Source: Mucilaginibacter frigoritolerans
Lineage (GTDB): Bacteria; Bacteroidota; Bacteroidia; Sphingobacteriales; Sphingobacteriaceae
Length of the DNA: 64,000 nucleotides
Direction of reading: 5' to 3'
NCBI RefSeq assembly: GCF_007830615.1
Contig: NZ_VLLI01000008.1
Span: forward strand, 62,001-126,000
Shown: in pieces, positions 53,469 through 62,009 of the stretch
How the letters are laid out: the number at the start of each line of letters is the position of its first letter
Position numbering within the stretch: position 1 is the first letter of the stretch
The notes under the pieces: model-generated
The model's database searches: none
Told to the model about the DNA's origin: nothing
The model's input: the letters and a program-made list of their open reading frames with translations, nothing else
Translations under genes and position numbers: made by a program

Positions 53469-54425
53469 ATGCAAAACAGATCATATCCTTTAATCAGTAA
53501 CAACTTGTCAGAAATTAAAGAAAACATATTAGCAACACTGGCCTATTTCGACATGTTTAATTACCCTTTAACCAGGGCCGAAATTTACCTGTTTCTGAAA
53601 AGCAAGCATCACTATGAGCAGTTTGAGGATGCTTTGCGGTGTTTGCTGAATGATACGGTGATTCATCAGTTTGATAGGTTTTATACGTTAAAGAATGATC
53701 ATAACACTATATTAAGACGCAACGACGGCAATAAGAAAGCCGCTGAGCTGATAAAGGTTGCCGAAAAGGTTGGCGATTTATTGATCCGCTTTCCATTTGT
53801 GCGGGGCATTGCCATTTCGGGCTCGTTATCTAAAAACTTTGCTGATGATGAATCAGACATCGACCTGTTTATTATTACTGAGAAAAACAGGCTCTGGATT
53901 GCCCGTTCTATTATGCACTGCTTTAAGAAACTTACTTTTTTAATTAATAAAGAGCACCTGTTTTGCATGAACTATTATATTGACATGCAGGAGCTGGAGA
54001 TAAAGGAGCAGAACATTTATACTGCAATTGAAGTAGGCACCCTGATACCACTACAGGGCGATGTGATTTTTGAAAAGTTTTATGCTGCCAATACCTGGAC
54101 ACGCGAGTATTTGCCCAATAAAAATATGCGGATCTCATCGGCCAAACCTGTTAAAACTTCAGCATTTAAAAGCCTGATGGAGCAGGTGCTTAATTTTATG
54201 CCAATAAACTGGCTGGATAATTTGCTGGAACGGATTACTGCCGGCCGCTGGAAGAAAAAAACAGTTCTGAAAAAGCTAAACAGTCACGGTGTAATAATGG
54301 GGATGCTCACCGGTAAACACTATGCCAAACCCGATCCGGTAAACTTTCAGAAAAAACTGCTTACCCGGTACAATAACAAAGTAGCCGAACTTTTGCATAA
54401 TTATGGGCATAGTTTGGCGCATTAA
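53469..54425 (+). CDS. Nucleotidyltransferase-domain protein
   Basis: This 318-residue protein has an N-terminal winged-helix-like region (about 15-75, ILATLAYFDMFNYPLTRAEIYLFL). A minimal nucleotidyltransferase core follows, with GS at 118-119 (AISGSLSKN) and the metal-binding D130-x-D132 (DDESDIDLFIIT). A helical C-terminus (about 190-318) has no known motif. The fold transfers nucleotides to protein, small-molecule or antibiotic acceptors; no MNT/HEPN toxin partner lies adjacent. Stand-alone enzymes of this kind occur within exopolysaccharide loci of Bacteroidota, but the acceptor is unknown. It follows the ligase-like gene after a 212-bp gap. Confidence 0.78.
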   Translation: MQNRSYPLISNNLSEIKENILATLAYFDMFNYPLTRAEIYLFLKSKHHYEQFEDALRCLLNDTVIHQFDRFYTLKNDHNTILRRNDGNKKAAELIKVAEKVGDLLIRFPFVRGIAISGSLSKNFADDESDIDLFIITEKNRLWIARSIMHCFKKLTFLINKEHLFCMNYYIDMQELEIKEQNIYTAIEVGTLIPLQGDVIFEKFYAANTWTREYLPNKNMRISSAKPVKTSAFKSLMEQVLNFMPINWLDNLLERITAGRWKKKTVLKKLNSHGVIMGMLTGKHYAKPDPVNFQKKLLTRYNNKVAELLHNYGHSLAH

Positions 54426-54570
54426 AACTGTTTGGACTTAGATTTATAGGATTTGCAGAATGAAAGGAATTCTTAACGTGATATTCTGGAAATTTCAAAA
54501 TTCTGAAAATTCGGGTTCAGACAATGGATGTGATGCTGTACCCCGCCATGACGACGGAGTTTGAGGTTTT

Positions 54571-54603
54571 GTAACGCCTGTAACACCCCGTTACAGGCGT
54601 TAC
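54571..54603. repeat. Perfect 14-bp hairpin of GTAAC units
   Basis: GTAACGCCTGTAAC at 54571-54584 and GTTACAGGCGTTAC at 54590-54603 are exact reverse complements around ACCCC. A related, larger hairpin lies at 56045-56104. Each arm is itself built of TGTAACGC-like units. Confidence 0.8.
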
Positions 54604-54665
54604 AAGTGTTACAAGAAATTGCTTGTAATCAGTTTCAATATCAATGGCTATTGTAGTATCAATAT

Positions 54666-54724
54666 TAGAAACATTGGAAACATTTGGAAACACTTGTTTC
54701 TAATGTTTCTAAATGTTTCCAAAT
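54666..54724. repeat. Imperfect GAAACATT hairpin, left copy
   Basis: Three units of GAAACATT(T)GG in a row face three inverted units (GTTTCTAATGTTTCTAAATGTTTCC), forming a stem of about 27 bp with a few mismatches. A sister hairpin lies at 55884-55942. Confidence 0.75.
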
Positions 54725-54846
54725 TGAAAGGGGCTTATTTATTAAAATACCTAATCCTCTATAATAATTATATTATCTATTGATATAAAATATTATAGCC
54801 CAATTCTATTAACCTTTTTATAAGTTATCCTGCATACTCTCCACTA

Positions 54847-54973
54847 CGTCCTTGCGAGGAACGAAGCAATCTCTACGCTCTGCAAGTCAATGGAGACGGC
54901 TTATTTCAATTAACTTAATTCCGCGTGCTGTTGATTGTCCTCTGTAGAGATGGCTTCGTTCCTCGCCATGACG
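54847..54973. repeat. 30-bp imperfect inverted repeat
   Basis: CGTCCTTGCGAGGAACGAAG... at 54847-54876 pairs with its counterpart at 54944-54973 with three mismatches over a loop of 67 bases. The core CGAGGAACGAAGC is a common dispersed motif in bacterial genomes. Confidence 0.75.
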
Positions 54974-55025
54974 CAGGGGTTTGAAGGTTTTGTAGTGCTA
55001 GGTTATTCCTCTATACTCTCCACTA

Positions 55026-55079
55026 CGTCCTTGCGAGGTACAGCTCGTGCCGAACTTGTTTCGGTAAAGCAATCTCTAC
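55026..55079. repeat. 54-bp inverted repeat, left arm
   Basis: It matches the reverse complement of 55732-55785 at 45 of 54 positions (counted by eye). The two arms frame the lone unknown gene at 55098-55625. The same core occurs at 54847, so this belongs to the dispersed CGAGG repeat family. Confidence 0.8.
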
Positions 55080-55097
55080 GTAGGAGGGTTAATAGAT

Positions 55098-55625
55098 TTA
55101 AATATTCTTAACGTTATTTTTTTTCACTTTGATAGAAGCATATTTTTGCCGATAGCACTCACTTTCGATTTCTTCAACTTGTCTTTTCGTTTCTGGATCA
55201 TCAGAAGATTTAAGGCCGTTTAGAAGCTCTTTTACTTCAGAAAAATATTTATCGTATTTAACAACGCCTGCGCCTATGTCCTTTTTTCGATATACGTTAA
55301 GAACCCACAAGGAGGTCATTTTTTGATCTTCTGATTGATTGTAGGAGGCTGCTAATCTAAGTGCCCATAAAAAAGGGACAAAATTCTTAGCATCCTTTTC
55401 ATTGTTATTATCATCTTTTTCAAGACTAAAATAAATGCCTTTCATTGCATTCCTTTCCAATTTGCCTAAACTTTTTGATAGATCAAAATATTCTTTTCCA
55501 ATGACTGTTTTTGTTAATGCAAGCTGTATGCTATCTGTTTTATGCTGTAAAATGTTTAAAGCTTTTGATAGTGAATCGACTCTCCCTATTGATGGGTAAA
55601 TAAGTTTTGAAGTCTGTGGTGTCAT
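55098..55625 (-). CDS. Unknown protein framed by inverted repeats
   Basis: This 175-residue protein is charged and mostly helical, with no signal peptide or membrane helix. It has an Asp/Asn-rich stretch (KDDNNNEKDAKN) near residues 70-81 and a Lys-rich end. I do not recognise it. It stands on the opposite strand to the flanking nucleotidyltransferase and on the same strand as the radical SAM group, but is separated from it by 508 bases of repeats. The 54-bp inverted repeats at 55026 and 55732 enclose it closely. It may be a passenger gene of a repeat-bounded unit or a chance survivor. Confidence 0.6.
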   Translation of the reverse strand: MTPQTSKLIYPSIGRVDSLSKALNILQHKTDSIQLALTKTVIGKEYFDLSKSLGKLERNAMKGIYFSLEKDDNNNEKDAKNFVPFLWALRLAASYNQSEDQKMTSLWVLNVYRKKDIGAGVVKYDKYFSEVKELLNGLKSSDDPETKRQVEEIESECYRQKYASIKVKKNNVKNI

Positions 55626-55731
55626 GGATTAGGTTTATATTTTATGAAAGTAAATAAATATAATATTAAAATAGATTATTGGATTAATATTCTTAATCTA
55701 CACAAGCTTTTCGTTTCATTGATTGTCCTCT

Positions 55732-55785
55732 GTAGAGATAGCTTCCCCGAAGCAAGTTCGGGACAGGCTGTACCTCGCCATGACG
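55732..55785. repeat. 54-bp inverted repeat, right arm
   Basis: This is the partner of 55026-55079 with nine mismatches. It carries an inner palindrome around CTTCCCCGAAGC. No target-site duplication was recognisable next to either arm. Confidence 0.8.
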
Positions 55786-55955
55786 TTAGGGGTAACAGGC
55801 CTTGCAAGTGGTGTTTGCTTGCTGGTATTGGTAATTGTTGCTAATCTGTTTTATTAATACCAATAGCTATTGTAGTAGCAACACTAGAAACATTTAGAAA
55901 CATTAGAAACAAGTGTTTCTAAATGTTTCTAATGTTTCTAATTGCTGGCAATTGA
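55771..55955 (+). repeat. Diverged direct repeat, right copy
   Basis: It resembles 54541-54735: CGCCATGACG, a GTAACAGG block, ATAGCTATTGTAGTAGCAA and the GAAACATT hairpin follow in the same order. The GTAAC hairpin itself is lost or degenerate here and a larger one appears at 56045. Confidence 0.55.
55884..55942. repeat. Imperfect GAAACATT hairpin, right copy
   Basis: AGAAACATTTAGAAACATTA followed by GAAAC faces GTTTCTAAATGTTTCTAATG around AAGT. Stem length is similar to the left copy at 54666-54724. Confidence 0.75.
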
Positions 55956-56044
55956 AAAGAACCTGTCTCAACTCCCTTATTCCTGCGAAAGAGATTCTTC
56001 TGCGGATGATTGGGAATAAATAATTTGTAATGGAGGATGATTTT

Positions 56045-56104
56045 GTAACGCTTGTAACACTTGTAACGGGGTGTTACAGGCGTTACAAGTGTTACAGCCG
56101 TTAC
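56045..56104. repeat. Large GTAAC hairpin
   Basis: Arms at 56045-56067 and 56082-56104 pair with two mismatches over 23 bases. The repeated unit is TTGTAACRC. It lies 30 bases downstream of the methyltransferase stop and may also end that minus-strand operon. Confidence 0.75.
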
Positions 56105-56133
56105 AAGAATTATGTAGTTGATAGGTAGAAAGA

Positions 56134-56952
56134 TTATTTCTTCTCCAGCGAAATAATATAATAATCACCGATATACTTCCAGGGCCATTTGGATTTTAGC
56201 TTGTCTTCTTTAGCCTTTAAAAAGGAATATGCTTTGGGGTGCTTCTCTGCAAAGCCTTCAATGTATGATGGGGGTACAATGGTGCACAAACCTTCAACAC
56301 CTAATACCTTAAATTGGCCCTTTAAGCGCTCAATAATAAACGAAGGATTATAGTACCAGCACTTAAAATACGTGCCTTCTACATGGGCGGTGATGCCCTT
56401 GCTGCTGAAAAGTCTTCTGAATGCGGTGCGGAACTTCCCTTTAAAAATAAGCAGGAACTCCCACAAACAAAATTGGGGTAATATTACCAGCGTTACTCTG
56501 CCGTTTGGTTTCAATAAGCTGTGGAATGAAGCTAATACCTTGTCCAGTTCGCCGGTGCAGTTGAGGCCCGCAAAGTTGGAGAAAATATGATCGTACGGGC
56601 CTTTGTTTAAAAGCTCATGCAAATGAGTAAAGGAGCACAGTTCATTGCTCACTCTTGCCTGCATGCCGTTGAGCTCCATTTTTTGTTTAAGCTGCTGCTG
56701 CATCCCGGTAGAGACATCAGTTGCATGCACCCTGTGCCCTTGCTGTGCAAAGAATAAGGCGTCCTCGCCCGTGCCGCTGTTTAGTTCGAGTATCAGGCTA
56801 TCAGGAGCTAAATATTGCAATACATGGCTCCGTACACGGTCGCGTTTGTAGCTAACAATGGTGTTATCAGCATAAATGGCATCAAAAATTACCGACTGAT
56901 TGGTAAATGCTGCTTCGGCCAGTTGTTCGTTATGGGCTAATGCGGCTTTCAT
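56134..56952 (-). CDS. Class I SAM-dependent methyltransferase
   Basis: This 272-residue protein has motif I at about 55-63 (LELNSGTGEDALFFA), VHATDVS as motif II and IFSNFAGLNCTGELDKVLASFHSLLKPNGRVTLVIL as motifs III-IV. These belong to the Rossmann methyltransferase fold. The N-terminus (AHNEQLAEAAFTNQSVIFDAIYADN) is typical of small-molecule or glycan methyltransferases. It overlaps the following radical SAM gene by four bases, so it belongs to the radical SAM operon. The methyl acceptor is unknown. Confidence 0.88.
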   Translation of the reverse strand: MKAALAHNEQLAEAAFTNQSVIFDAIYADNTIVSYKRDRVRSHVLQYLAPDSLILELNSGTGEDALFFAQQGHRVHATDVSTGMQQQLKQKMELNGMQARVSNELCSFTHLHELLNKGPYDHIFSNFAGLNCTGELDKVLASFHSLLKPNGRVTLVILPQFCLWEFLLIFKGKFRTAFRRLFSSKGITAHVEGTYFKCWYYNPSFIIERLKGQFKVLGVEGLCTIVPPSYIEGFAEKHPKAYSFLKAKEDKLKSKWPWKYIGDYYIISLEKK

Positions 56953-58412
56953 TGCGCACCCTCCAGTTGTTTTAATTTAAAGCCTTCAACCAGTGTGGCC
57001 GGGGCATGATAAAAAACCGACAATGCTTTCCGGATGCTTTTTAAGTTAGTACGCAGCGGATTCTTCATCAATTTAACCAAACTGTTTTTTGCCAGGTGTT
57101 TATGGTAGTTTTGATGCACATAACGGTGCAATTGTTTATAGTACGATGGCGGGAAGGTGTTATGAAACATCAGCGCCATCTCGTCAGAGTCGGTCCAGTT
57201 GGTTTTTTTCTTCAGATCGGCCTTTACCCTTTCATAAAACAGGGTGCCTGGCAGCGGGTATGAAACGGATATGCCTATCTCAAAAGGCAGCAGCTCATTA
57301 ATCATGTTAATGGTTAGCTGAATATCCTCCTTTAACTCGCCGGGATAACCAAACTGGATAAAGAAAGATGGTTTAATCCCTTCTGCTTTCATCAACAGGG
57401 TAGCCTTACGGATCTGATCAACCGTGATGCCTTTGTCCATGGCGTCCAGTATTTTCTGCGAGCCGCTTTCGGCACCTATCCAAACATTTTGGCAGCCGGA
57501 AGCTGCCAGGGCATTTACAGTTTCCTCATCCTCCAAAAGATCGGCCCTCGATTGAATTTTAAACCTGATGCTGATATCGTCCTGTTCTAAAAGCCTGGCG
57601 AACTCTTTAACCCAGCCCGGTTTTAAGCCAAAAATATCATCGCAGAACCAAATATGGTCCATGTTATACAATTCCTTCAGCAGCTTTATTTCGGTAACCA
57701 CATTAGCCGCACTGCGGGAGTTGTACCTATTACCATAAATGGGCTTGGCGCACCAGTTACATTTAAAGGGACAGCCGCGGGTGGTGCTCATATTGAGGGA
57801 AAAATACCCACTGCTTTTTAGCCAGCTGTCGCGGTATTTGGGTATATCAACCAAATCCCAGGCAGGCAGGGGCATGCTGTCCAAGTCTTTTAAAACCGGC
57901 CGGCCGGGTGTTTTAACAATCTTATCATCTTTAATATAGGCCAGTCCCTGTATGGTGGAGTAATCTTTATTTCCGGTTTGGATGTAATTGGTTAGCTCCA
58001 GCAGGGTATGCTCAGCTTCGCCGATAATCACAAAATCGGCACCTTCTTTCAGGTATTCCTCGTAACGATCGGTTGAGTCGGAGCTGGAAACAATAACGGT
58101 GCTGCCTGTTGCCCTGGCAATTTTGCTCATGCTGAAAGCAGCTTCGCGCATATTAGTGAGGCACATTTTGGTGAGATAGTTAAAGCCATCATCATAAATC
58201 ACAAAAAAATCAGGATTGCTTTGCGTAATTACAGGGATAACCTCCTCGGGGTCGCTCGAAAACATGGTGTCGAATAAAGATACCTTGTAATTGTTTTCTC
58301 TCATTAATGCAGCCGCATACAAAGTGCCCAACGGCGGATATGGCTGCCCCAGTTGCCATTGTTTGGGATCAAACCGTAAAAAATATGAATGGCTAAAAAG
58401 GATACTTTTCAT
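56949..58412 (-). CDS. B12-binding-type radical SAM protein
   Basis: This 487-residue protein has an N-terminal cobalamin-binding-like Rossmann domain (about 1-145; PPLGTLYAAALMRENNY, DFVIIGEAEHTLLEL). The radical SAM core (about 200-430) carries the iron-sulfur cysteines C214, C218 and C221 (RGCPFKCNWCAKP). IWFCDDIFGLKPGWVKEF and WIGAESGSQKILDAMDKG fit the core, and the C-terminus is helical. Proteins of this plan perform methylations, ring contractions or cyclisations, with methyl- or hydroxycobalamin in some cases. The DxHxxG cobalamin-ligand motif is not visible. The ATG at 58412 is preferred over a TTG at 58421. Its start overlaps the stop of the next gene, showing tight coupling. Confidence 0.9.
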   Translation of the reverse strand: MKSILFSHSYFLRFDPKQWQLGQPYPPLGTLYAAALMRENNYKVSLFDTMFSSDPEEVIPVITQSNPDFFVIYDDGFNYLTKMCLTNMREAAFSMSKIARATGSTVIVSSSDSTDRYEEYLKEGADFVIIGEAEHTLLELTNYIQTGNKDYSTIQGLAYIKDDKIVKTPGRPVLKDLDSMPLPAWDLVDIPKYRDSWLKSSGYFSLNMSTTRGCPFKCNWCAKPIYGNRYNSRSAANVVTEIKLLKELYNMDHIWFCDDIFGLKPGWVKEFARLLEQDDISIRFKIQSRADLLEDEETVNALAASGCQNVWIGAESGSQKILDAMDKGITVDQIRKATLLMKAEGIKPSFFIQFGYPGELKEDIQLTINMINELLPFEIGISVSYPLPGTLFYERVKADLKKKTNWTDSDEMALMFHNTFPPSYYKQLHRYVHQNYHKHLAKNSLVKLMKNPLRTNLKSIRKALSVFYHAPATLVEGFKLKQLEGAQ

Positions 58413-58413
58413 A

Positions 58414-59460
58414 CTATGCAATTTTTGCCAAAGGCGATAGGTTTAATGAACAAACACATTTTACACAGGTATCATTAACACCCATATTGAGCGTTTGCCT
58501 GAAACGGATAGCTTCCTTGCTGTTTAAAATATTATCTAATGATGAATGATGGATGTTACCGATTACATCATGAAAAAAGCATGGCCGTACGCTGCCATCG
58601 GCTTCAACAACGGTTGATACCCAGGGGGCGTTACATTTTTTAAAGGGGAAAGGGTTTAGCCCGTAAAAGGCTGCGTAATACTGGTAAATCTGCTGTATTT
58701 TTTCGGGCGACTCGGCAATAAAACCTGAACTGAAATCACTTTGATTAGCGATGATTTTCATCACTACTTCCAATAATTCGGGAAGCTCTTTTTCTGATAT
58801 CAGTATCTCGTGCTGTTTGGGTTCTTCCCAGGCCATCTGGCGGTTAAAAGCATGACTGCTTACATCGGCGGGCAAAAAGCTAACCTGGTCAATGCCCATT
58901 ATTTTAGCTTCATTAATAATGCTTTGCCAGTTTCTGAAGTTAAGGCGATGGATTACCGTGCGGGCAGTAATTTTATAATCGGGCTTTATGGCTTTAATGT
59001 ATTCAACGCCCTCTCTCAACTTATTAAATGCACCCGGAATATTCCTTATGGCATCATGCAGGGGTTCATCGCCGTCTAAAGAAACCACCATATCATCTAC
59101 CCATTCCAGTATCTGTTCTGCATATTTTTTGACGGATAGCCCGGTAGTAAGCAGCGATATTTTTATGTTTTGTTTTTTGAGGATAGCGCATAGCTTAAAA
59201 AAGTTGGTATTGAGCAATGCTTCACCGCCAGACATGGCCACCTGCTGCGTGCCGAACTTTTTTAGCGCCGCCATTAATTTGCTTACATCATGTTCGGTAA
59301 GTTGTTTCAGGTTTTTATTGTCCTTCCAGATATCGCACATTACGCAGCGGCAATTGCAGGCACTATGCGGCATCAGGATTACTACCGGTAATGCCGAAAT
59401 TTTGTGCGTTTGCAAAGTGCGGTAACGCTTGTATGTTTGGTATAATGCAGGCAGGGCCAT
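58414..59460 (-). CDS. Radical SAM/SPASM-like protein
   Basis: This 348-residue protein has the cluster motif C35-x3-C39-x2-C42 (ACNCRCVMCDIW) followed by the SAM-binding GGEALL (about 77-84). A C-terminal region has extra cysteines (KKCNAPWV, RPCFF and DTCVKCVC) able to hold a second or third iron-sulfur cluster, as in SPASM or twitch domains. These domains often modify peptides or sugars. No precursor peptide gene was found adjacent. It is the middle gene of the three radical SAM genes on the minus strand; the overlap with the gene at 56949 suggests an operon. Confidence 0.9.
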   Translation of the reverse strand: MALPALYQTYKRYRTLQTHKISALPVVILMPHSACNCRCVMCDIWKDNKNLKQLTEHDVSKLMAALKKFGTQQVAMSGGEALLNTNFFKLCAILKKQNIKISLLTTGLSVKKYAEQILEWVDDMVVSLDGDEPLHDAIRNIPGAFNKLREGVEYIKAIKPDYKITARTVIHRLNFRNWQSIINEAKIMGIDQVSFLPADVSSHAFNRQMAWEEPKQHEILISEKELPELLEVVMKIIANQSDFSSGFIAESPEKIQQIYQYYAAFYGLNPFPFKKCNAPWVSTVVEADGSVRPCFFHDVIGNIHHSSLDNILNSKEAIRFRQTLNMGVNDTCVKCVCSLNLSPLAKIA

Positions 59461-59493
59461 AGTATTATTTTTAACGAAATATGGGGAGGAAAT

Positions 59494-60996
59494 TTAGAAT
59501 CCCTGTATTTCAGGCTGGCGGTATCGCCACACCTTTTGCAATAATTTTATTTCGTAAGGGTATTGATATAGATTTACTCTATATCTTAGTCCGGCAATTA
59601 TTTGTATTGCTTTTCTCTTGATCATGTTAAGGCGGATGTCTGTAACGGTTGGGTATACGCCATTCAATACCGTTTCAAAATTCCTGATCTTGTCAATCAT
59701 TTCGGGCGTTAGCCAGGGTGTTAAAGGGTTTTTCCTCAGGTCGAAACTTTCCCATGCCGGGCTTATCCAATCCTCCAGTGTTTGTGGAAATTTAAAGCCA
59801 CTGGCCAATACCTGGTTGTACATTTCTGAACCTTCGGTTGGCACAGGGCTATAGGTATAGATAATGATTTCTGTTTTGGGATTTACATGCTTTACCTTTT
59901 TAATAAAGTCAATCTCAAAATCAATCTGCCCTTGTACCTTTTCAGGCGTAGGTGCAGGTGTTCCCAATACAAATGAATATTCCGGAATGATGTCAAACTT
60001 TTTCAAACGTTCGGCAAATTCAATAATCTGGTTGCCGGTTTGTGTGCCGCCTTTGTCCATCTGGGCCAGTACTTCGTTGTTGCCACTTTCGGCACCAAAA
60101 AATATAATCTTGCAACCAGCTTCGCGAATGGCAGCTAATGATGAGTCTTTAAACTTGCTCATCGTATCAATACGGGCCATTCCCCACCAGGTCATGTTCT
60201 CATCCTTTATCAGCCTTGAAAATTCAACCGCACGTTTTTCTGATACGAAGAAATTATTGTCATGAAACTCAATGGCATCGGCACCCCATTTGTCTTTGAT
60301 GTATTTTACATCCTTATACACGTTTTGGGCCGATTTTCCTTTCCAGCGGGCCTCGTAAATGGGCACTACCGCACAAAAGGAACAGGTAAAAGGACAGCCG
60401 ATACTGGAGTGATAAGCCAGTGTTTTTTCGCCCAGATAAGTCTTTCCTAAAAACTTGGTGATAGGATAAAAGTTGTTCAGCTTATCATAAGGCAATGGCG
60501 GCAATGAATCCTGGTCGAGCAGGTCTTCTTTTGCATTTTTAACAATTTGATTGTTTACTCCTTTATAGATCAGGTTTTTGATGAACTCAAAAGGATGGCC
60601 ATGTTCTAAAGCATCAATCAAATTAGGGAAAGCATTATCGCCGGGGCCGTTTATAATAAAATCAACATAGCCCGAATATAATACCGCATTGGGTTGATTA
60701 GAGGGAAAATAACCACCCCATATCATGGTGGTATAAGGGAACTTTTCTTTAATTGATTTTGATGCCAGTATAGCCTGCCTTAATTGAGGGCCAGGCATAA
60801 CAGTAAAGCCCAGGTATTTAAACTCGCCTGTGTTTAAATAGCTTTCTATCTTTTTTATCGGGTCGGCTTCACAGTTGCCATCAACAATTACCCATTCGTA
60901 TTTCCCATCAACCGAGGCGGCAATGTTTAATATGGAATTGGGGATCCTGTATTTATTTATTGCGCTTTTAGGATTAAACAGTAAAATCTTATTCAT
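59494..60996 (-). CDS. B12-binding-type radical SAM protein
   Basis: This 500-residue protein has an N-terminal Rossmann-like cobalamin-binding region (about 1-150, KYLGFTVMPGPQLRQAI, MIWGGYFPS). The radical SAM core has C201, C205 and C208 (SIGCPFTCSFCAVV), WGADAIEFHDNNFFV and IIFFGAESGNNEVLAQMDKGGT. A helical C-terminal region follows (about 430-500). It differs from the copy at 56949 and would catalyse another step. It is the first gene of the minus-strand radical SAM unit. The DxHxxG motif is again absent. Confidence 0.9.
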   Translation of the reverse strand: MNKILLFNPKSAINKYRIPNSILNIAASVDGKYEWVIVDGNCEADPIKKIESYLNTGEFKYLGFTVMPGPQLRQAILASKSIKEKFPYTTMIWGGYFPSNQPNAVLYSGYVDFIINGPGDNAFPNLIDALEHGHPFEFIKNLIYKGVNNQIVKNAKEDLLDQDSLPPLPYDKLNNFYPITKFLGKTYLGEKTLAYHSSIGCPFTCSFCAVVPIYEARWKGKSAQNVYKDVKYIKDKWGADAIEFHDNNFFVSEKRAVEFSRLIKDENMTWWGMARIDTMSKFKDSSLAAIREAGCKIIFFGAESGNNEVLAQMDKGGTQTGNQIIEFAERLKKFDIIPEYSFVLGTPAPTPEKVQGQIDFEIDFIKKVKHVNPKTEIIIYTYSPVPTEGSEMYNQVLASGFKFPQTLEDWISPAWESFDLRKNPLTPWLTPEMIDKIRNFETVLNGVYPTVTDIRLNMIKRKAIQIIAGLRYRVNLYQYPYEIKLLQKVWRYRQPEIQGF

Positions 60997-61268
60997 CTTT
61001 TTTATTGCAAAGTAAATTGAGCACTAAAATATCCGCGATACCGGCGGGACTTAACCCACCGGTACTTACCCACTACGCGGAGACACACAATGGCCAAACC
61101 CAAACTCATAACCATGTATGTTAAACAAATACTCATTAGTAATTACGCCCCCTAAAATGTAATGGTTGCCTTATGGGTTAAATAAATTAGCAGAGCAACC
61201 TTTATGTTAAATGAATCGTAGTTTATATTGATAGAAAAGTCATTAATCACCTTTAATAAGTAAATGCA

Positions 61269-62009
61269 GTGATCAATACCATAAAAAAATACATTAAACA
61301 ACATGTTTCCGGTTGGGCGGTACAGGACAGGGGAGTTGTAGAGGCCTATGATATCTGGGCCGAAAATTATGATGCACAACCCGGCAACCTGATGCTTGAT
61401 TTTGACGCCATTTTGTTTGCCAAGCTGATGCGGAATATTGAGCTTGCTAACAAAGTGGTTGCTGACATAGGCTGCGGCACAGGCAGGCACTGGCCACAAA
61501 TATTTGACCAGTCGCCATTAGTGTTAACTGGGTTTGATGTTTCTCCGGGGATGCTCAATCAATTAAAGCAAAAGTATCCGGAAGCCAATACGCACGTTAT
61601 TACCGATAATTATTTTACAGAGATTGAAGATCATGTTTATGATGTGATCCTCTCAACCTTAACGGTTGCACATATTGAAAATATTGAGGAAGCATTGGAA
61701 GCCTGGTGCAGGATCTTGAAGCAGAAAGGAGAGATCATTATTACCGATTTTCATCCTGATGCTTTAGCCTCTGGTGGTAAAAGAACTTTCAGGCATAAGA
61801 ACATCCATATTGCAGTTGAAAACTATGTTCACAAGATTGATACAATTAAGGACATTCTTTTGAGTAAGGGTTTTTATATTTTTGCCGAAGAGGAAAAACG
61901 GGTGGATGAAACGGTAAAGCATTATTATCAGCAGCAAAATGCATTGCATGTTTATGATAAGTTTAAAGATTTTCCGATTATTTACGGGCTGCACTTCAGG
62001 AGGGCGTAA
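61269..62009 (+). CDS. Class I SAM-dependent methyltransferase
   Basis: This 246-residue protein has motif I at about 65-72 (VADIGCGTGRHW), TGFDVSPGML, VYDVILSTLTVAHIENIEEAL and IIITDFHPDAL. They belong to a small-molecule methyltransferase. The start is a GTG at 61269; the ATG at 61264 is in another frame. Its stop overlaps the amidohydrolase start by one base (TAATG), so the two are coupled. It may act on the same product as the radical SAM genes, which run in the opposite direction from 60996. Confidence 0.88.
   Translation: MINTIKKYIKQHVSGWAVQDRGVVEAYDIWAENYDAQPGNLMLDFDAILFAKLMRNIELANKVVADIGCGTGRHWPQIFDQSPLVLTGFDVSPGMLNQLKQKYPEANTHVITDNYFTEIEDHVYDVILSTLTVAHIENIEEALEAWCRILKQKGEIIITDFHPDALASGGKRTFRHKNIHIAVENYVHKIDTIKDILLSKGFYIFAEEEKRVDETVKHYYQQQNALHVYDKFKDFPIIYGLHFRRA

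Larger units (their letters stand above)
54541..54735 (+). repeat. Diverged direct repeat, left copy
   Basis: The run from CGCCATGACG through the GTAAC hairpin, then GGCTATTGTAGTA and the GAAACATT hairpin, recurs in the same orientation at about 55771-55955. The two copies share short blocks such as GCTATTGTAGTA and TTAGAAACATT but differ in between. Confidence 0.6.
54426..55097. other. 672-bp repeat-rich intergenic region, left half of the repeat island
   Basis: It contains a perfect 14-bp GTAAC hairpin at 54571-54603, a GAAACATT hairpin at 54666-54724, a 30-bp imperfect inverted repeat (54847-54876 with 54944-54973) and the left arm of the 54-bp inverted repeat at 55026-55079. No coding frame was seen. 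Confidence 0.7.
55626..56133. other. 508-bp repeat-rich intergenic region, right half of the repeat island
   Basis: It holds the right arm of the 54-bp inverted repeat at 55732-55785, the right copy of the direct repeat, the GAAACATT hairpin at 55884-55942 and a large GTAAC hairpin at 56045-56104. It ends 29 bases before the methyltransferase stop. Confidence 0.7.

Noticed and set aside
53469..54425. A MNT/HEPN-type toxin-antitoxin reading for the nucleotidyltransferase.
   Set aside because: The protein is much longer than MNT antitoxins and no HEPN partner is adjacent.
54666..55942. The regularly repeated GAAAC units looked like a CRISPR array at first.
   Set aside because: The repeat units are only about 9-10 bases, face each other as hairpins and have no unique spacers; no cas genes are nearby.
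58414..59460. A ribosomally made peptide (RiPP) cluster around the SPASM-like protein.
   Set aside because: No short precursor gene with a leader and repeated core was found near the radical SAM genes, and no peptidase or dedicated exporter is present.
60997..61268. A cobalamin riboswitch ahead of the B12-type radical SAM genes.
   Set aside because: No B12-box-like sequence or fitting stem set was recognisable in the 272-bp divergent spacer.
61152..61499. A 115-codon minus-strand frame at the start of the methyltransferase.
   Set aside because: It overlaps the conserved SAM-binding motif of the plus-strand gene and has no coding features of its own.
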